From Anolis sagrei (Eukaryota; Chordata; Lepidosauria; Squamata; Anolidae): a stretch of 64,000 nt of DNA. The stretch lies in NCBI RefSeq assembly GCF_037176765.1, contig NC_090025.1, forward strand, positions 142,906,758 to 142,970,757, given 5' to 3'. The translations under genes were made by a program, and so were the position numbers. The notes under the pieces are model-generated. The model was not told the DNA's origin and made no database searches. It saw nothing but the letters and a program-made list of their open reading frames with translations. Of this stretch, positions 1-10,668 are shown piece after piece (positions within the stretch are counted from its first letter, which is position 1; each line of letters opens with the position of its first letter).

Positions 1-1055
1 CGTCATCCTAGCATGAATAATCTTAATGCAATTGAAAGCATTCTTCCCTAGATCTATCCCACATTGCCCCCGCTCCTGTTAGCACCACATTGCACTGACA
101 TTGTATTGATGACTATATATCTCTTCTGCTCAAAATCAGATTGAAATAAGGTTTTCTTTTTCTCCTTCTCTTTTTAGGTGGCACCCGAGAACCTCAGCAC
201 AATGATGAGGAACAGTGGGGGGATTTGCCAGCCTTCATGGCAAATCCACGGGGCAATGAGGCAATCCCGTTGCCCTGTAGCTGGCATCACCCACAGTGAC
301 ACTTTCCCATCACACGTGAGGAAGTGTCACCACATGGCTTCCCCCCACACTGGCCCCATTGCTTCCTATGGACCATGGGAATCCTCCCGTGTTCTGAACA
401 GAGTGTTGTAGAACACTTGTGCCACAGTTGACTTACAGAGCCCTGCCAGGAGTGAATGTGTGTCATGTGATGGGCAGTATGGGGCTTCGTAGATCAGCTG
501 TGCTGCAGCAACCCATGTGATAAAGGGATAGATCTAGGCCCTCACCATTAGATACCCAATATAATTAGCACCTTTCTCCATGGGGTCACTGAAGCTCTGC
601 CACTGTCTTCCCTGCCAAGTGTCTCCCAGGCAGAGCCCCACTTGCAAAGTTGCTTGCTGTGTGGTCAGAACAAGTTGCCCAGCCATGAGATTAGGGGTAA
701 TCTGATGTACACATTTTTAAAGTGCCACTCACCAATCTGTCACATTCATCCCCACCCCCAATGCTACCCTGGTCAAGATGACCACAGCTGGAGAACAGAA
801 ATTTTAAAAATCCTGGAAAATGTTGAGACACTGATTTTGTTGTTTTCTATGTTAAAATAGTTATACATCATGTGTTCCTACGGCCCCAGAACAGAAATGG
901 GTAAGTATTTTTTTTTCTGGTGTAGACAAAGATGTTCATGTTGCACATGTAACATCTTTGCGCTTGTACACTGTACATAAATCCATTGCATGATTGAGCT
1001 AAAGGCCTATCTAGTCCAATGTTCTATTCCCACAGTGGGAAGCCATATCACTAAG

Positions 1056-1380
1056 GACTTCATCACATGGAGGTTGAGAAGCCAAGAGATAGTGGAGGAA
1101 ACTGTGGAGCAACAGAAGGGTTCATCTTCTTATTATCAGTGGAATCCCATTCCACAATGTTGCTCCACTGTCCCTGGCTTCTTCCCAGACTTTTTCTGTA
1201 TGGTGACGGGTGTACACCCAACTCCTGTTGCCTCCGCTTTTTGGTGCTGCCAGCATGTTGCCAGCATGGAGCCCAACAGAGGAAGTAGCCCTGCATCATT
1301 TGATGGGCTCCGGTGGACTCCATGCCGGTAGTGTGCTGGCAGCACCAATAAGCAGAAAAATTAATCCATGTGATGAGGTC
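1056..1380. mobile_element. Nonautonomous DNA transposon (MITE)
   Basis: About 325 bases flanked by an inverted pair, GACTTCATCACATGG at 1056-1070 and CCATGTGATGAGGTC at 1366-1380, with GC-rich palindromic content inside. hAT-like by style; family not certain. Confidence 0.6.
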
Positions 1381-1954
1381 TTAAATGATGCCTGTAGTAG
1401 GATTTTTTTAAAAACTAACTTATCTTTGTCTGCTACTGCCTGCCTCAGCATCACCCTTTGGCCCCATGAAGAGCCAGCCCAAAATACAGCCCAAAATACA
1501 TTTAAATTAAAAGTCATAAGATCTAAGCCTAAGAAATTATTTTGGCATATGAGGCATAAAATTCTGTAAGCATCTCTCCTAATTATCACTAAACACACAA
1601 TAATAAATTACATATTATTAAAGTAATTCCTGCCCATTTCTGACATCTATGATCTGCTGCTAAGACAGCCATCTTGTTCTGCCTATTAGGTGTGTCATCC
1701 CAACATTGTCTGGCATAAAAGTCCAGGAGATACTTGAATGTGGACTCCAAATGGCATCAAATAAGCAACCATCAATCTAGCTATTTGTGGCTGATCATAA
1801 ACTGTGCATTTCAGACTATGGTGAATGAGATTAAAGTGCACTGAACAGTGCACAAATGTGCATTGTCTCTATGCACTGAATGTTGTGCCTGGCAGCTACA
1901 TGAAAGATTATTAATCATTCACTCTGGCCATTTTTCTACATACAGTGCATGGTA

Positions 1955-2690
1955 CAGGATGAGCATCCCTTATCTGAAATTCTGAATTCCAAAACACTCC
2001 AAAAATCCAAAAATCTCCACATAGGTGATTGAAACAGTGATGTGATAGTTTCATATACACAAACTTTGTTCCATGTATGAAAAATATTTAATATGTTGCA
2101 TGAAATCACTCCCAGGCTATGTGTTTCGTTCAGTCATTTCTGACTCTTTGTGACCTCGTGGACCAGCCCATGCTAGAGCTCCCTGTTAACTGTGGCCACC
2201 CCCAGCTCCTTCAAGCTCAAGCCGGTCACTTCAAGGATAACATCCATCTTGTCATTGGTCAGCCCCTCTTTCTTTTTCCTTCCATTTTCTGCAGCATCAT
2301 TATCTTCTGTATATAAGTTGAATAGGTAGGATGAGAGTATACAGCCCTGCCATACTCCTTTCCCAATACTGAACCAATCTGTTGTTCCATGGTCTGTTCT
2401 TACTGTTGCTACTTGGTCATTATACAGACTCCTCAGGAGACTGACAAGGTGAATTGGTATCCCCATACCGCCAAGAACTTGCCACAGTTTATTGTGATCC
2501 ACACAGTCAAAGGCTTTAGAATAGTCAATAAAACAGAAATAGGTGCATATGAAACATAAATGTTTCATTTGCATCCCATTTCCAAGATATCTCATTATAT
2601 ACACATATATACAAATAAGAGTATTCCAAAATCCAGAAAAATCCAAAGCTCTTCTGGTTCCAAGCATATTGATTAATTGATACTCAACCT
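1955..2690. mobile_element. Tigger/MER2-like DNA transposon with inserted BovB piece
   Basis: Ends read CAGGATGAGCATCCCTTATC on the left and, inverted, AGGTTGAGTATC on the right. The inner sequence (AAAATCC tracts, ACACAAACTTTGTTCCATG) matches the copies near 29.1 and 62.5 kb. The middle (about 2119-2545) is foreign and encodes BovB. Confidence 0.75.
2119..2545 (-). mobile_element. BovB (RTE) LINE fragment
   Basis: The minus strand encodes FIDYSKAFDCVDHNKLW, RSLYNDQVATVRTDHGTTDWF and KGVWQGCILS, the fingers/palm of BovB reverse transcriptase, next to a BovB-like 3' part (TCATTTCTGACTCTTTGTGA). It is truncated and lies inside a Tigger-like element. BovB is known for spread between squamates and other animals. 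Confidence 0.85.
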
Positions 2691-3797
2691 TTGTTGGCAC
2701 ACAATGTTTGTTTAACATATCATCACTGGAGTGATGTTGGATTTAGGTAAAATGTCCCAGATCTGAACCACCTATATTTCCAAGACTGTGTTTCAAAACA
2801 GCTATTAGCCTTTTGTTACTATGTTGACGAAGTCTTACTCCCTTGTGGTAAAAACTAACATCTAAAGTAGAATAGACTAACTCTATCCAAATCTTACTTA
2901 AAATCTATCTCGTTTTCTTGAACAAAAGAGTGTCATGATAACCCTAAATTAATAACACCCACGTTTACACAAATATCAAGCTATCATTCCATACTCTTCT
3001 CCTGAGCATTTCTCGTCAGAATGACTTGAATTTTTCTTTTTAGGTATGTTCTCAGTTATATTTGTTTCTGTCCTGTCGGTTCACTCTAATTCTTTTTTCT
3101 CCTGAACACAAGGGCTCTTCCCAACGCCAACACTTATGTCATTTAATGCATTTCCTCTTTCCTTTGTTCGAAGAACTGCTCTGCCCACACAACGGAGAGC
3201 CAGTCCTCCTGTTTGGTAGATGAGTCAGTTGCCTTAGATGACAATGACTGATAAGTGGCAGTAAGATATAGGAGAATGATATGAAACAGATAGACAACCC
3301 TGCACCATCCTAAGCTAATCTGTCACATTGAGCTATGGACAAGGATGCTGTCAAGAGGAAAATTTAGCTGGTAGTCTGGTTGGCTTTCAAACACAGTACA
3401 GGAAATGGCATCATCTTGTTCTTTGTTTCACATATCAAGGCTAGATTTGCAAAATTTTGCCTTAAAGGCATATGGAAGCCTATGTTAGCAGTACCTTCAA
3501 GGATCATGTAAGGTGGGGCGGTCCAACTTTCTCCCAATTTTCATCTGAAATAGTTGTTTTAAGATTTGATTTCCCAATTAATTTTGCTCTCTTTTTTATT
3601 CCAAATGAACTTAACCCCTTTTTGTTTGCCAAACCAGTCTTACTGGATAGCAATGTGTGATGTAGGTGTGTGTATGTGTGTGTGTAGAATATAACCTCCA
3701 CAAATAGGTACACTATTCTAGCATCATTTATAAATGAACACCAACTTAAACAATATCCTAAACAGGACTCCCTGTTTCTGAAGAAACATGAGTAATA

Positions 3798-3803
3798 TTT
3801 ATT
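3798..3803 (-). terminator. IFNG: Candidate IFNG polyadenylation signal
   Basis: AATAAA on the minus strand about 385 bases past the IFNG stop. Using it would give a 3'UTR of about 400 bases, which includes the AU-rich element and the GGAA/TTCC microsatellite. Transcript 3' ends would be needed to confirm it. Confidence 0.5.
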
Positions 3804-3825
3804 GATCATCCTACAAACTCTAGAT

Positions 3826-3879
3826 GAAGGAAGGAAGGAAGGAAGGAAGGAAGGAAGGAAGGAAGGAAGGAAGGAAGGA
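3826..3879. repeat. (GGAA)n microsatellite in the IFNG 3'UTR
   Basis: About 13 uninterrupted GGAA units. It lies between the IFNG stop and the proposed poly(A) signal. GGAA tandem arrays are known platforms for ETS-family factors. Confidence 0.95.
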
Positions 3880-4009
3880 CACACTAAGACTTTGAGAAAT
3901 AACAGAATATTTTGTTTAATTAAAAATGTATTTGCATTCCATAGAAAATTACCAGATAAAATCTGGACAAGGTCTAACTGATTCAGTTGAACATATTAGA
4001 AGATAAATA

Positions 4010-4150
4010 GGAATTGAATAATATTATTTTTAAAGAAAACACCATGAATTATAAATACTTCAAACCAGTTAATTTAAATACTTTAAATCATTATTCCAAA
4101 CGGACACTTATAAATAATTATTTAAAATTGATAAATATTAATAAATACAT
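4010..4150 (-). promoter_or_regulatory. IFNG: IFNG 3'UTR AU-rich instability element
   Basis: Read on the minus strand, this stretch after the stop has at least five ATTTA pentamers, including TATTTATTAATATTTA at 4147-4132 and TTATTTATA further on. The same 16-mer occurs in the human IFNG 3'UTR as I recall it. Such elements bind TTP/ZFP36 and shorten cytokine mRNA half-life. Confidence 0.85.
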
Positions 4151-4187
4151 TTGGATACTAAAAGGTGCTCTCAGGAGACAAGCAGTG

Positions 4188-4337
4188 TTATCCCATGACA
4201 TTTGGTTTCTGTCTTTTCAGGCCCCTGGAATTTTGTCTTTGGCTCCTCCGTCTCCTTCTGCTCTCTTCTTTTCTCACCTCTTGTAGGACACGAGTCATTT
4301 CCAGGACAGCCTTGCGCTGGATTTTCAAATTATCCAT
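4188..4337 (-). CDS. IFNG: IFNG exon 4: IQRKAV helix and basic tail
   Basis: Forty-nine codons plus TAA (residues 126-174) after a TTTAAACAG acceptor. It begins MDNLKIQRKAVLEMTRVLQE, the helix F signature of interferon gamma, then a long arginine/lysine-rich tail (residues 147-169). A GTGAGA donor-like string lies at codons 146-147, so a minor splice variant removing the tail is conceivable but unsupported. Confidence 0.96.
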   Translation of the reverse strand: MDNLKIQRKAVLEMTRVLQEVRKEESRRRRRSQRQNSRGLKRQKPNVMG

Positions 4338-7300
4338 CTGTTTAAAAGACAAATATTGATCTTTTTTTTAAAAAAATGCAGGATTTTGTGCATACAGCTG
4401 GAACAACAACCTCACAGGCTTGAAGGAGTAGCATGATATGGCTAAAAACAAACTTCCTTGCATAATTACATCACAGTCCAAAACTTATGGTGACATTTAT
4501 TAACCTTACACTGGTATAAGTCACCAACAGAAGTCAAGCTCATATGCCCTGTAAAATCACAAAACAGTGTGGGTGTGTATGTCCATGCTTTGTACTCATA
4601 CAGACAAAGAGCGCCATGTCTACATTATTGATCAGAGTCTATGAGCATGAAGCATTAATGTATACAAATACATGTACTCACACACCTTTGATTTGTTTCA
4701 GCTAAAATATCTAGTAGCAGGAGAATTGTGCATCATGGACAACATCACACATGAACACACCCACACACATACATACAGAGAGAGTGAGAACAAGAGAGAT
4801 TATGAAAACTGAAATAGTCAATAAATGAGCCTGACTATCCTTGTGTATGGAATCTGTTTGTTTCACTTCCCCGGAGCTGCAATGGGCTAAACTCTTGTGC
4901 TGGCAGGACTACTGACCAATAGGTCAATGGTTTGGATCCAGGGAGAATGGATTCAGCTCCCTCTGTCAGCTCCAGCTCCCCATGCGGGGACATAAGAGAA
5001 GCCTCCCACAAAACATCAAACATCTGGACATCCCCTGAGCAACATCCTTGCAGATGGCCAATTCTCTCACCCCAGAAGCAACTTGCAGTTTCTCATGTCG
5101 CTCCTGACACACACAAAAAAACTTCCATTGCATGGTTAACCCTTGCTAGTGATTAAGACATACACAGTGGAGTGGTCTGAATGAGAACAAGAGATGCCAC
5201 TTCTCCCTTCAATGACTGTGTATATAAGAAAATTTCAGCAGGTGTTGCTTGTAATCTAGTTGTGTAATAAGCAGTTCTGTAGCGTGATAGGAGAAGTCTC
5301 CACTTTTCATTCTGGCAACCCTAAAACCCAGGACCTACCATCCAGAAACAGCCTTCAGACAGTCTCTTTCTAGGTAAATCAGCCAACCCACTTCCCCGCC
5401 TCCCTTATCTTTGACCACAGTAACCAGTGCTTAGAGATAAAAGAAGTTCCTTCTTTCTTCTTTCAGAGCTGTCAAATTTATGGCCCTCCAGATGTCTCAG
5501 AAGCCCTAGTCATCTTGTCCAGTGGCCAGGAATTCTGAGAACTGAAGTTCAAAACATCAGGAGGAGCACAAGTTTGACACCACTGGGTCTCCTAATTGAA
5601 ACCCCAAAACCCTTTGGAGAAGCCAGTGCTGGAAAGGAGAAGAAAGATCTAATACTCTCCAACATTGCCAACACCAAGACCCATGAAAAATTCATCTTTC
5701 CTTCATTGGAACGTGGCTTTCTAAAATCCTCACTGAAAGCCTTGGAAGGCTTCCTTACATTACTGGAGAGGTAAACACCAACCTTCTCCTACCATACTTT
5801 GATACTCCTAAGATTATTGCCACTGCCAAACATGCCTGCCTAGAACCAATTTGACTGATATTTCCCTGCTCCTGGTATAACCCATCTAAAGTCATAAGCT
5901 TCCTCACATTTCTCTCATTCACACATATGCAAACTTTCAAATCGTTTTAGGAGAGAAAGAAAAGAAAAGAGCAAACCCATTATTTCAATATTTACCGGAA
6001 GCTGTGCCAACTGAATTAGATCATTTGCTTTCATCAAGCTTTCATTGTAGTGATCTTTGTAGTCTTCCAGAGCTTCTCTCAATTCCTTGATATATCCTGG
6101 AGTTGGAGTTTTGGTTATATTGTTCAGCATTTGCACATACATAGAAATAATCTGGGCTATTAATAATTTTTTCTCATTGGCCTGCCAAAGGGAGAAAATA
6201 CCAAAAAATGCATTAGAGACATTTCTTAAGTAAGACAAATATGAGCAATTCTGATCCTCCAAATTCTTCAATCTGAGGTCCTCTAACCATCACAGACACT
6301 GGTGATAACATCTCTTGAAGCAGTCAAAGCAATGCCTCACTGCCTTCTGAAACTAGAATGGTATTTGATTTTCTTGTGTTCACATAATCAGATGTGTTCA
6401 CATAATCATGTAAGTCAAAGTGAAAGAGTTACGCCTTTCACATTTAGTTTCCTTGTCACAGGAAGAAAAGAATGTAAACACTATTTATACAATGCTGTCT
6501 GGAGATACATGTCCTTGACTATAGATTTAATCTGCAACAGGCAACTCATCTGCTACATAAGGGACTGATATTTCCTCCCTCTGGGGAAGAGTTACACAAA
6601 AATTGTTCTCGTTTCAAAAAGATTTTAAAGATATTTCATTGCCTGAGGCGGAAAATAAGCAATGTTCCCTCTTCTCCACTCACAGTGAAGATGCACATTT
6701 GTCGGAATGTGTCTTCAAGTCAACTCTATAGGGTTTTCATAGCAAGATTTATTCAGACAGGGCTTATCATTGCCTTCCTCCGAGTTTGGGAGAGTGTGAC
6801 TTGCACAACATTCCCTAGTGGGTTTCCATGGCTGGGTTGCAATTCAAATCCTCACCTTCCCAAGAGTCATATTTCAGCATTCAAACCACTGCATTGGGCT
6901 AGCATCATAGCCAATCCTCACAAATTAGTTTGGCAACTGATTCAGAAAATCTCAAATGCTTCTAATGCCCTCTCAGTCAGTGAAAATGCAATAATAAATC
7001 AATAAGTGGCCATGTTTTGTTTTTGTTTGTTTGTTTTTGTTTTTGTTTTTTTGCTTTTTTCATGACACAGTATATTTGATTAGCTTGGCCATAAGGATAA
7101 GCTTGGCCATGGCCCTCTCTTTTCCCCATTGAAGAAAATAAAGGAAGAAGCTTACCTGTGACCATAGACCACTATCCAGTAAACGTATAAAAACGGGCCC
7201 GCCCTCAGCAACATCAGACCGAGTGGCATTCTGCAAGACAAAATACAAACATTTCAATCAAACATATAACTTCATTCAGTATTAGTAAAAAAAAATAAAC

Positions 7301-10031
7301 TTTGACTCAATTCCAGCTGTTATGGCCTCCAGAGGAAATTCTTTCTCCTCAATCAGATCAACGATTGCAATTATTTTGCCTTCAGCCAGGCAGCCTGATT
7401 TAGTTTTAATCCCATTTTAAAGGCAAATTTGTTCATCACTGCTGTCTTCTTTTCTATTATTCATTTACAGCTTAGGAAGTCTGTGCATGCTTCCCAGTCA
7501 TTTTCATTTACACCCCAAATCTTAATTCCACAGAAACAAAAAACATTTCTTCTACTGCTAAAATAAAGGCGCATGAATACTTTATATTGCTGTATAAGTC
7601 AACTTGGCATTTCTTTTAAGTTCTCCCAGGACAGACGAAGTTGTTGCTTTTTGCCCTCTACTCAGAGAAGGAGAGGGTTCCTTTTAAGAAAACAGCTAAA
7701 GTATAGTAGTCTCGGGAGCCCCCAGTGGTGCAGCAGGTTAAACAGCTGAGCTGCTGAATTTGCTAACTAAAAGGTCAGCTGTTCGAATCCAAGGAGCAGG
7801 ATGAGCTCCCACTGTTAGCCCCAGCTTCTGCCAACCTAACAGTTCAAAAACATGCAAATGTGAGTAGATCAATAAGTTACTTCTACAGAAAAGTAACAGT
7901 GTTTCATGCAGTCATGCTGGCCACATGACCTTGGAGTCATCTACGAACAACACCGGCTCTTTGGCTTAGAAATGGAGATGAGACCCCCAGAGTCGGAAAC
8001 AATTAGATTTAATGTCAAGGGGAAACCTTTACCTTTATAGTAGTCTCAATGGCTTGTGAATAATTTGATTTAGGTTGCTTGGGTTGATTTTTTGACTAAA
8101 GCGAACATGCCATTTACCTTATAAATATACAAGATAATTTTGGCATACATACATACATACATACATATGTCTCTGTGTGTTATGTATATGGTATATATAT
8201 TACACTGTTATCAATATTCCAGATGTAGTTCGTCAAACTGATATGCCTCTGTTTCCCTGTGAATAATTTCTCCTTCCTTTAAATATAGCCTATTTTTAAA
8301 AGCCACAATGGCATTTAGTTTCTGATGCATCTCTTCTACACATGCATGTGGAATCAGTTTAGAAAATGGAACAAGCACTTGAGTGCAGTAACTATGCGTT
8401 CTGGTCAATGAGATTAATGTATCTGATATCTTAACGCATGGCGTTGCCCATTGCAGTCACACCTCACTACAGCAAAGGAAGGTTGAACCAGTAGCATTTC
8501 CTGTCAAAGGAAACAGCAGGTGTGACTTCATTGTCTGACTCTTCCTCTGAACAAGGCTCACCACTAACAGCATGTGCCATTATGTAAGCTTTCATATGAG
8601 GTCCTGCTCCTCACATTAAAGGACAACATGCACCAAGTCATTATCCCCCTTGAGTGCCTCTGTAAGATTCCCTAGTACAATTATCCTCCAACCATTACAG
8701 AAATGGGGTCTTCCTGACTATTTTGGTTAGCATCCAGACCACATTCTTAGTAATATCCAATGCTACCTTAAACTGAAATATGTATTTGTTGGGACCAACA
8801 TTCCCACATAGCAATAATAGTTCTTCATCACTGAGAGGCCCTGCGAGGACCAGTTTAGGGAACTGGGTACATTTAGTTTGAAAACAAGATGGGACATGAA
8901 AGCCACATTTAAATATTTATAAGGATGTCATACTGATGATGGAGCCAGCTTATTTTCTGTTGTTCCAGATAATAAGACATATAGCAATGGATTCAAGCTA
9001 CAGGAAAAAAAGATATTGCATCTAAGCAATGTAAATTAGGAGGCATTAGGAAGAGCTGTTTGACGAGGAAATCCTGCCTCAGAGTGTGATGGAGTCCTCT
9101 TCTCAGTAGATTTTTAGGCAGAGGTAGAGGAGCATCTATTGAGAGAGCTTTGATTTAGTAATCCTGCTTGGCAGAATGAGGTTGGACTGGATGACCTTCA
9201 TGGTCTCTTCAAACTCTATGATTCTAACCAAAGTGCTCAAAACTATTGACCAAACAGACCCAGCACCTTGGATGGTCCATTGGGGTTGGGCTCAGACCCA
9301 GAACAAATTCACATAAACATGTACACAGAATCCACCAGCCTCCATTGCCTGAAAAAAAATTGGCTCCAAATTCTACAGCTATAATTCACACACAAAAGTG
9401 GCATTTCCATGGCACCTTCCACTGGTTACAAAATTCTAAAAGTGAGGAATTTAGTAACTTGTCAGTGAAAGAACTCCATACATTAAGAGAGAAATGCACT
9501 ATGAAAAGTATTGAACAAGTTGTTTAGAGATTGGACTACACACAGAATGAGTATGATAGAATGACTAAGATCAAGCGAGCAAACAGCTCTGTTCATATGC
9601 TTTCAGTCAGTCAGCTTCTACCTTGATAGAGAAATCATAAAGAAATGCGTGCATAAGCGAGCTTTTCCTTTAAGGTGTAAGAAAACAAGTAAGGTTATAT
9701 TTTAGCTCATAGTTAATATTAAATTATCAGATGGAAGGGAGGATATTGCAAAGAAAGTCAAAGCAAGTGCTGTGCAATCCAGTCCAAATTCACCAAACCG
9801 TATAAAAGAAATAATTTGGAATTGCATGTCTGCATCCATGACACATCACATCGTCAACTCATTATTAGTAAGCTAGCTAATGGAGAAAAGAAAAAGATAC
9901 TCTGAATGTGTACTTACGAAGTCTTTCTGCAAACTTTCAATCGCACCAGTTATATGTTCAGAAGTTGAACTGGGGAGACCCAATGAAGAACTAGCAGCCA
10001 GAAGGATGATCAAACAAATCTGCCAGGCCAT
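4188..10031 (-). CDS. IFNG: Interferon gamma, complete four-exon gene
   Basis: Secreted type II interferon that signals as a homodimer through IFNGR1/2. Four coding exons (10031-9918, 7230-7156, 6181-5996, 4337-4188) join with all introns in phase 0 and GT-AG borders, giving 174 residues (human 166). Exon 1 has exactly 38 codons, as I recall for human, and ends QKDF (human KKYF). Exon 2 starts NATRSDVAEGG (human NAGHSDVADNG). Exon 3 carries KKLLIAQIISMYVQMLNNI, the helix C region. Exon 4 has the family motif IQRKAV and a basic tail with five consecutive Arg (152-156) followed by SQ, the receptor-binding/nuclear-import type tail. Signal peptide is about residues 1-18; sequons are N39, N84 and N109. 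The start has G at -3 and +4 (good Kozak), and the frame further upstream lacks an ATG before the TATA box. No cysteine lies outside the signal peptide. The 174-codon frame is intact. Confidence 0.97.
4868..5121 (+). mobile_element. tRNA-derived SINE (poly-A type), IFNG intron 3
   Basis: Starts with a tRNA-like head (GGGCTAAACTCTTGTGCTGGCAGGACT...) and ends GTCGCTCCTGACACACACAAAAAAA. At least six more copies occur in this window. Confidence 0.8.
5466..5580. mobile_element. Small palindromic MITE, IFNG intron 3
   Basis: AATTTATGGCCCTCCAGATG on the left pairs with CATCAGGAGGAGCACAAGTTT on the right, around AATTCTGAGAACTGAAGTTC. Degraded hAT-type MITE. Confidence 0.5.
5996..6181 (-). CDS. IFNG: IFNG exon 3: helices C to E
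   Basis: Sixty-two codons (residues 64-125) between a TTGGCAG acceptor and a GTAAAT donor. The stretch KLLIAQIISMYVQMLNN corresponds to RIILSQIVSMYLEMLEN of chicken. DLIQLAQLP at the end corresponds to DLAKLP/LTNYSV. Sequons lie at N84 and N109. Confidence 0.97.
6710..6913 (-). mobile_element. tRNA-derived SINE, IFNG intron 2
   Basis: Contains GGGTTTTCATAGCAAGATTT, GAGAGTGTGACTTGC and a minus-strand tRNA-like head (CAAACCACTGCATTGGGCTAG at the high end), a common squamate SINE layout. Diverged, with no clear site duplication. Confidence 0.55.
7156..7230 (-). CDS. IFNG: IFNG exon 2
   Basis: Twenty-five codons (residues 39-63) between a TTGCAG acceptor and a GTAAGC donor. It contains the A-B loop motif SDVAEGGPVF, matching SDVADNG/SDVADGG of mammals and birds, and the N39 glycosylation sequon NAT. 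It is two codons longer than the human exon. Confidence 0.96.
7714..8036 (+). mobile_element. Sauria SINE, IFNG intron 1
   Basis: tRNA-like head (CAGCAGGTTAAACAGCTGAG...GTTCGAATCC), a body with TCTGCCAACCTAACAGTTC, and a BovB-like tail (CAGAGTCGGAAACAATTAGATTTAATGTC) ending ACCTTTACCTTT. Flanked by an exact 11-base duplication ATAGTAGTCTC at 7703-7713 and 8037-8047, so it looks fairly recent. Confidence 0.9.
8143..8167. repeat. (CATA)n microsatellite
   Basis: Six CATA units in IFNG intron 1. Confidence 0.85.
8880..9225 (+). mobile_element. CR1 LINE 3' end, IFNG intron 1
   Basis: Carries the degraded CR1 ORF2 end (GGAGCCAGCTTATTTTCTG, GGATTCAAGCTACAGG, GGAAGAGCTGTTTGACG) and the terminal GGTTGGACTGGATGACCTTC with CTCTATGATTCTA, the CR1 3' hallmark. 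Confidence 0.8.
9918..10031 (-). CDS. IFNG: IFNG exon 1: signal peptide and helix A start
   Basis: Encodes residues 1-38 beginning MAWQICLIILLAASSSLG, a short hydrophobic signal peptide, then the start of helix A. The donor is GTAAGT at 9917-9912. The ATG at 10031-10029 is the first ATG downstream of the TATA box and has a strong context. Confidence 0.96.
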
Positions 10032-10154
10032 TGCTCTCAAGGCAAGTAAGAACACCCTTCGATTATAGATTCGAATGTTGGACCAGCACAAATGTTCTAA
10101 CCCGATTGTCTTTTGTAACCTGTGACTTTGATGCTAGCTTCTCTAGAGTGGTGA

Positions 10155-10210
10155 TATTTATACCCGGTCATCGCATTTTTTTTCACGAATCAGAATTACG
10201 CATTTTTCAC
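10155..10210 (-). promoter_or_regulatory. IFNG: IFNG core and proximal promoter
   Basis: A TATAAATA box lies at 10162-10155, about 125 bases before the ATG, predicting transcription start near 10130. Just upstream is GTGAAAAATGCGTAAT (10210-10195), matching the mammalian IFNG proximal element GTGAAAATACGTAAT bound by ATF/CREB, AP-1 and NFAT. A second, similar module, CGTGAAAAAAAATGCGA, lies at 10187-10171. The human match is from memory. Confidence 0.88.
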
Positions 10211-10428
10211 ACATCCCTTGAGATGGTGCGAGATAAGAGATCTTATTATTAGGTTTGGTTTGTGGGATCTCTCCACCTAAAGTTTCCTTTAAGTGACTGG
10301 GTTCTCCATATGATGAATGCAAAGCTACGTGCCCAGCTTTTGGGGATTCCTTAGAAAGCATGCCCACACCAGCAAGAAGGTACAGGGGGGAAAATTCCCC
10401 ACCGAACCCCACCCCACTTTAAAGGAAA

Positions 10429-10668
10429 TCACTTGCACAGTGGCGTGAAAATGTTTTCAAACTTTATTGGGGGGAGCATGCAACAAGACAGGAAATTCAG
10501 GTTTGAGGTATTATCTTTTGTTAGTGACTCAGATATATTCTGCAAACCATCAGAAAGCAAAGAAGCCACTGCCTGTGGTTCATGGGTCAGTTTGACAGAC
10601 ATGTCAGTCATGTTGCCTTTGAAATAATGGTTAATACAGTGCTCTTTATCATTAAGACAGGAATTCAA
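10429..10668 (-). other. Short open frame with poly(A) signal 300 bases upstream of IFNG
   Basis: A 79-codon frame containing NHYFKGNMTDMSVKLTHEPQ and SLLSDGLQNISESL, ending in TGA, with AATAAA at 10468-10463. The product is not recognised and has no signal peptide or clear domain. It could be the 3' end of a processed retrocopy, an exon, or chance. Confidence 0.25.

Noticed and set aside
178-411. A 77-codon plus-strand frame preceded by a pyrimidine tract and AG, possibly an antisense RNA exon downstream of IFNG
   Set aside because: Only an acceptor-like string supports it; the region looks like a degraded repeat and no donor or family match was found.
10032-10091. In-frame upstream extension of the IFNG first exon
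   Set aside because: The frame is open upstream but begins at a TTG with no ATG after the TATA box; the ATG at 10031 has a strong context and the right exon length.
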